This document shows, piece by piece, positions 60,742 to 64,000 of a stretch of DNA of 64,000 nt. The translations under genes and the position numbers were made by a program. Position 1 is the first letter of the stretch. Each line of letters begins with the position of its first letter. Below the pieces are notes generated by a model. That model was not told the origin of the DNA, did not search any database, and saw nothing but the letters and a program-made list of their open reading frames with translations. The stretch is from Pseudanabaena sp. FACHB-1998 (GTDB lineage: Bacteria; Cyanobacteriota; Cyanobacteriia; Pseudanabaenales; Pseudanabaenaceae), in NCBI RefSeq assembly GCF_014696355.1, contig NZ_JACJQA010000007.1, forward strand, positions 1-64,000, given 5' to 3'.

Positions 60742-61676
60742 GTTTTATTCAATTCCGCTTCAATGCGACCAATTCGTACAGCATAATTCTCAATCCCACG
60801 ACCGCGCCGATCTCTTCGTCCTGCGGCATGAAGTCCCACAATCTGATAGACCCCATCAATTTTGCTGATCAAGGCGGAACCTGAAGCCCCAGGATTAGTG
60901 TCGCAGTCATGTACTAACATTCCTTCCTTTTCGCCTAGGACGCTACATTTTAAATGTACGCCTGCGGTGTAGCCCCGCCCCGCCCCCAGTTCGCCATAGA
61001 CTTTGGGATCAGGATAATCTCCCGAATAACCTGCTACTGAGAGTCTGTTTTTATACCGTTGCAATACGGCAATGGGAACCGTGCGCCATCTCAAAAAACC
61101 ATACTTATCACCTAAGGGTTTATTGATTTGCAAAATCGCCCAATCATCGGCGGATCTGATATCAGGTTTATTTGTCCCTGCTAAAACATTGTTGACTACT
61201 GCCACATCGTTTTTTGTGCGAACTCGTCCATTGATCAAATTGGGTAAGAAGAACATTTTGGTAAATAGACGATCCTTCTCGTAGACACAATGGGCATTGG
61301 TCAGTACCAGCGATCGCCCAATCAATGTACCTGTGCAGGAATATTCCTTTCCTGCCTTGCTGATCATCACGATTTTGCCGACTGTAGACCAAGGATATTC
61401 ACGGCTAATGAGTGGTAAGCGCTGATCTTCGCCGATGATGGCGCGATTGCTGCCCATTGGCGACTCGGATTCTCGTAATTTGCTAGGCACAAAGCCATCG
61501 GGATTGGCGTTAAGTTCTTTGAAGCTATCAATCTGAGTTGGGGCGATCGCCTCCTTGGGCAGTAATTCCGATAGGTTTTGGGCATTAACTCTATGGGGTG
61601 CGGTGAGATATTCTAACCCTGCGATCGCGATACCAAAACTAAAACTAAACCAATTTTGCCAAGTTCTAACTTTCAT
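60735..61676 (-). CDS. secreted trypsin-like (V8-type) serine protease
   Basis: A 313-residue protein. A signal peptide (FSFSFGIAIAGLEYLTAP) and propeptide-like segment precede the chymotrypsin fold with a complete triad: H129 in LVLTNAHCVY, D178 in DDWAILQI and S265 in NPGASGSALI. VGLHAAG follows. This matches the V8/glutamyl endopeptidase-like group of secreted bacterial proteases. It stands directly upstream of the CHAT protease gene on the same strand (87 bp), so a shared proteolytic role is possible. It is not near the trypco1 gene. Confidence 0.9.
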   Translation of the reverse strand: MKVRTWQNWFSFSFGIAIAGLEYLTAPHRVNAQNLSELLPKEAIAPTQIDSFKELNANPDGFVPSKLRESESPMGSNRAIIGEDQRLPLISREYPWSTVGKIVMISKAGKEYSCTGTLIGRSLVLTNAHCVYEKDRLFTKMFFLPNLINGRVRTKNDVAVVNNVLAGTNKPDIRSADDWAILQINKPLGDKYGFLRWRTVPIAVLQRYKNRLSVAGYSGDYPDPKVYGELGAGRGYTAGVHLKCSVLGEKEGMLVHDCDTNPGASGSALISKIDGVYQIVGLHAAGRRDRRGRGIENYAVRIGRIEAELNKTK

Positions 61677-61775
61677 AGACTCAAAGGTTACCTGTTTAAA
61701 GTCACGTTTTTATCAGTATAATTTAACTTACGAAAAACTTTTTTAGGTTTCAATTTTTGCAACAATTCCACAGGG

Positions 61776-61829
61776 CTATAACCCATTACCGATCGCAAAG
61801 AATGCTGACTAGTAATTAGGAGAATGGCG
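61776..61829 (-). pseudogene. relic of a CHAT-protein C-terminus
   Basis: Reading the minus strand gives RHSPNY-stop-SAFFAIGNGL-stop, which matches HPKYWSAFFAIGNGM at the end of the CHAT gene (57631). The Trp codon TGG has become TAG. Nothing recognisable of the rest of such a gene remains upstream. It is therefore the last trace of a deleted second CHAT gene between the protease and the NACHT gene. Confidence 0.6.
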
Positions 61830-61891
61830 AATTTTAATTTACAAGCAACTTTAAATCCTCTAGGATCGGGCTACTGCAATTACAAAATCTT

Positions 61892-64000
61892 ATGACTGGA
61901 TTAGAACCATTTATTCCACTTCTTGGTGGAATCATGCTCGATGTGCTTAAAGACAGTGGTAAGAAAGAAGGTGAAGGTTTAATTGCTCGTTGGATGAATC
62001 GAGATGTGGGTAAGGATGTGCAGGATGTCGTATTTAAAGCGGCGGGTAAGTATATCGAGAACTATACTGAACGTCATGGGGTACTCAAGGTATTGGGAAT
62101 GCGTGAGCCTGTCAAACTGGATGAGGTATTTACGACAGTTCAATTATTGGGAGAGGATGAGGTTCAGCAGTTTGCAACTATTGATGATTTGGAGAAGCTT
62201 TACCGTGAAGCTGGTCAAAGATTGCTGCGGTATCGTTCTAAGGAAAGGCAAGATGGGATTGCTTTTGCTAGTCAAAAGCAATTTCTGATGGTGTTGGGCG
62301 CACCGGGGGCAGGGAAGTCTACTTTTCTTCGCAAAATTGGTTTGGAATCTTTTAAAGGAAAAAAGGGCAACTTTAAGCATCAAGCCATTCCAGTTTTGCT
62401 AGAGCTAAAGAAATTTACTGAGAGCAAAATCGATCTCAAGGCGCTAATCGAGGCAGAGTTTACTACCTGTGGATTTCCTAAGCCCAAGCAATTTACGGAA
62501 AGTGCTTTAGATCAGGGAAAATTGCTGATTTTGCTAGATGGTCTAGATGAAGTACCTTCGGCAAATGTCAACTCCGTTATTGATGCAATTCAAGACTTTG
62601 TAGATCGCTACGACAAAAATCGCTACATTGCCTCCTGTCGCACGGCTGCCTATCGATACAATTTCAAACGTTTTAGTGATGTGATTTTGTCGGAGTTTGA
62701 TGATGAACAGATTCAGCAGTTTATCAATAACTGGTTTCGCTCCGAAGAAGACAAACAGGCGGGAACGGCGGCGCTTTGTTGGGAATTGCTAAAACGTGCT
62801 GAAAACAAACCTGCAAAAGAACTTGCCCATAGTCCGATTTTGCTAACTTTTCTCTGCTTGACCTATGACAAGTCACAAACCTTTGCAAATAATCGCAGTG
62901 GGCTATACAAGAAGGCTTTACGGATTCTCTTGGAGGAATGGGCTGCCGAAAAGCGGATTATGCGACAGGCGATCTATGAGGGTTTGAGTGTAGAGCTAGA
63001 GGAAGTTCTGCTCTCAAAAATTGCCTGTGAGGGATTTGAGGCGGATCGCTTGTTTATTCCTCAGACCCAATTAGTTGAGCGAATTAAGGAGTTTCTATCA
63101 AGTAATCTGAATGCGCCTAAACAACTGAGTGGCGAACAAGTTTTAGAGGCGATCGCCATTCAGCAAGGCATTTTAGTAGAAAGGGTTGAGGATGTATATT
63201 CTTTCTCACATCTGACTTTGCAGGAATATCTGACGGCAAGATATATCTACGCTCATGGTCAAATTTCGCAGATGGTAGAGAAATATTTGATTGATGATCG
63301 ATGGAGAGAAGTATTTCTATTGACTTCTGGGCTGATGGTAGAGAGAGGATCGGATGAACTGCTTCTAGAGATGCACAAAGTAGCAAAACACTATGCACGT
63401 CATCCCAAGGTGAAAGCATTACTGCAATGGGCAGATCAAGTTACGGCAGGGTCATCAGGTAATTTTAAACCTGCGGCTAAACGTGCGGTCGCGATTGGCA
63501 TCAGCAGAGCTAAAGTTTACTTTGTCACCGATAATTTCCGTACTAGTATATCTAGTTCTGTAGGTCATGCTATAGCCAGTTTTATCAACATAGACTTTAC
63601 TAGAGCCAGTCTTCTCAACTTCGATGTCAATCTAATAAGCAGAGACAGCGTCACTAATATAGAGAATGACAGAGACAGTTATATCAAAATCAGTATTATC
63701 AACTTTATCAACATCAACCCCATCAACGATATTATCAACAACATCGATATCAATATTGTCAGTAATATCAACTTAACCAGCATCATCGATCTTAGATTAG
63801 AAAAATCAGGCATCTTTACAGATCTAAAATTGTCAAAACTTACAAATCAATTGCAAGATCTTCAATCTGCTGTTCTATATAGATCAGACATCACTCGAAT
63901 TAAAAAAGTATCTGAACTATTTATATGTGCTTATATGGAAGTCTTTCATTTGACTGAAGAGCTTATTGATTACAGCAGCGAAGAATCTAAAGCCCTAAAC
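61892..64000 (+). CDS. NACHT-domain STAND NTPase, 3' end beyond window
   Basis: The frame is open from ATG 61892 to the window edge (703 codons). A helical N-terminal domain (1-115, LEPFIPLLGGIMLDVLKDSG) precedes the NACHT core: Walker A GAPGAGKST (about 135-143), Walker B LLILLDGLDEVPS (about 210-222) and ASCRTAAY. A winged-helix part with FSHLTLQEYLTARYIY follows. From about residue 550 there is a low-complexity stretch rich in Ile, Asn, Asp and Ser (INFININ..., NDIINNIDINIV), then charged helices. NACHT proteins of bacteria act in phage defence, with the C-terminus as sensor. The effector domain, if any, must be the N-terminal helices or lie beyond the edge. Confidence 0.88.
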   Translation, partial: MTGLEPFIPLLGGIMLDVLKDSGKKEGEGLIARWMNRDVGKDVQDVVFKAAGKYIENYTERHGVLKVLGMREPVKLDEVFTTVQLLGEDEVQQFATIDDLEKLYREAGQRLLRYRSKERQDGIAFASQKQFLMVLGAPGAGKSTFLRKIGLESFKGKKGNFKHQAIPVLLELKKFTESKIDLKALIEAEFTTCGFPKPKQFTESALDQGKLLILLDGLDEVPSANVNSVIDAIQDFVDRYDKNRYIASCRTAAYRYNFKRFSDVILSEFDDEQIQQFINNWFRSEEDKQAGTAALCWELLKRAENKPAKELAHSPILLTFLCLTYDKSQTFANNRSGLYKKALRILLEEWAAEKRIMRQAIYEGLSVELEEVLLSKIACEGFEADRLFIPQTQLVERIKEFLSSNLNAPKQLSGEQVLEAIAIQQGILVERVEDVYSFSHLTLQEYLTARYIYAHGQISQMVEKYLIDDRWREVFLLTSGLMVERGSDELLLEMHKVAKHYARHPKVKALLQWADQVTAGSSGNFKPAAKRAVAIGISRAKVYFVTDNFRTSISSSVGHAIASFINIDFTRASLLNFDVNLISRDSVTNIENDRDSYIKISIINFININPINDIINNIDINIVSNINLTSIIDLRLEKSGIFTDLKLSKLTNQLQDLQSAVLYRSDITRIKKVSELFICAYMEVFHLTEELIDYSSEESKALN

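Noticed and set aside
1-64000. tRNA, rRNA or tmRNA genes
   Set aside because: I scanned the intergenic regions on both strands for T-loop patterns (GGTTCRAATCC) with a nearby acceptor stem and found none convincing.
1-64000. CRISPR array
   Set aside because: The many repeats are palindromes at separate loci; there is no run of equal repeats with unique spacers.

Overview
The window is chromosomal DNA from a cyanobacterium. The octamer GCGATCGC (HIP1) is scattered through most genes. The gene content is cyanobacterial: Mg-protoporphyrin ester cyclase, heme oxygenase, a GUN4-domain kinase, phosphoribulokinase, FtsH, CHAT/TPR, DUF4278 and NB-ARC/NACHT proteins. The gene set and the AT-leaning sequence would suit a Pseudanabaena-type filament, but I cannot prove the genus. 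I saw no rRNA, tRNA, CRISPR array or intact insertion sequence.

Layout. 0-9 kb: an NB-ARC/TPR STAND protein, a TrkA-type K+ channel, rsmD, an oligopeptide-type binding lipoprotein and a pair of secreted paralogues. 9.4-12.4 kb: ftsH and a tandem pair of CrcB/Fluc fluoride channels. 12.5-20.6 kb: a signalling block. It has a STAS antagonist, an RsbW-like kinase and a PilZ/cNMP/SpoIIE phosphatase (a complete partner-switching set), then an ethylene-receptor-like histidine kinase and two REC-histidine kinase hybrids. 20.7-30 kb: housekeeping genes (aminopeptidase P, DedA, rnhB, hisG, dus), a Ser/Thr kinase fused to GUN4, and a proteobacterial-type (class I) phosphoribulokinase. 30.0-35.7 kb: an accessory region described below. 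35.7-47 kb: lptC, three glycosyltransferases, pgsA, a TPR protein, an alpha/beta hydrolase without its nucleophile, and a WD40 kinase without the DFG Asp. 47.5-50.7 kb: a two-gene ABC transporter. 50.9-54.7 kb: a low-oxygen tetrapyrrole cluster (heme oxygenase, hemN, hemerythrin, acsF). 54.8-64 kb: an FkbM methyltransferase, a fused ECF ATPase, a 13-TPR CHAT protease, a trypsin-like protease, and a NACHT protein running off the end.

The most unusual region is 30.0-34.5 kb. A trypco1 gene and a caspase-nSTAND1-FGE gene diverge from a 72-bp intergenic space holding a perfect 16-bp dyad. They are followed by a type II toxin-antitoxin pair whose toxin carries a 4-bp tandem duplication and frameshift. 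The whole segment lies between the 3' end of dus and a second 67-bp copy (61/67 identical) of that same 3' end. This is the footprint expected of a small defence island inserted at the end of dus. Just beyond it are the two ends of an internally deleted restriction-modification gene.

A second theme is palindromic DNA. Nearly every gene end has a perfect hairpin with 17-27 bp arms, and many include the stop codons of both convergent genes. Among them are two dispersed repeat families of about 90-120 bp with their own conserved ends. Family A has ends TATAGCTGT...TTAGGA; family B has ends TAAGTA..GGC.TAAT. There is also one 140-bp MITE with TTA target duplications.
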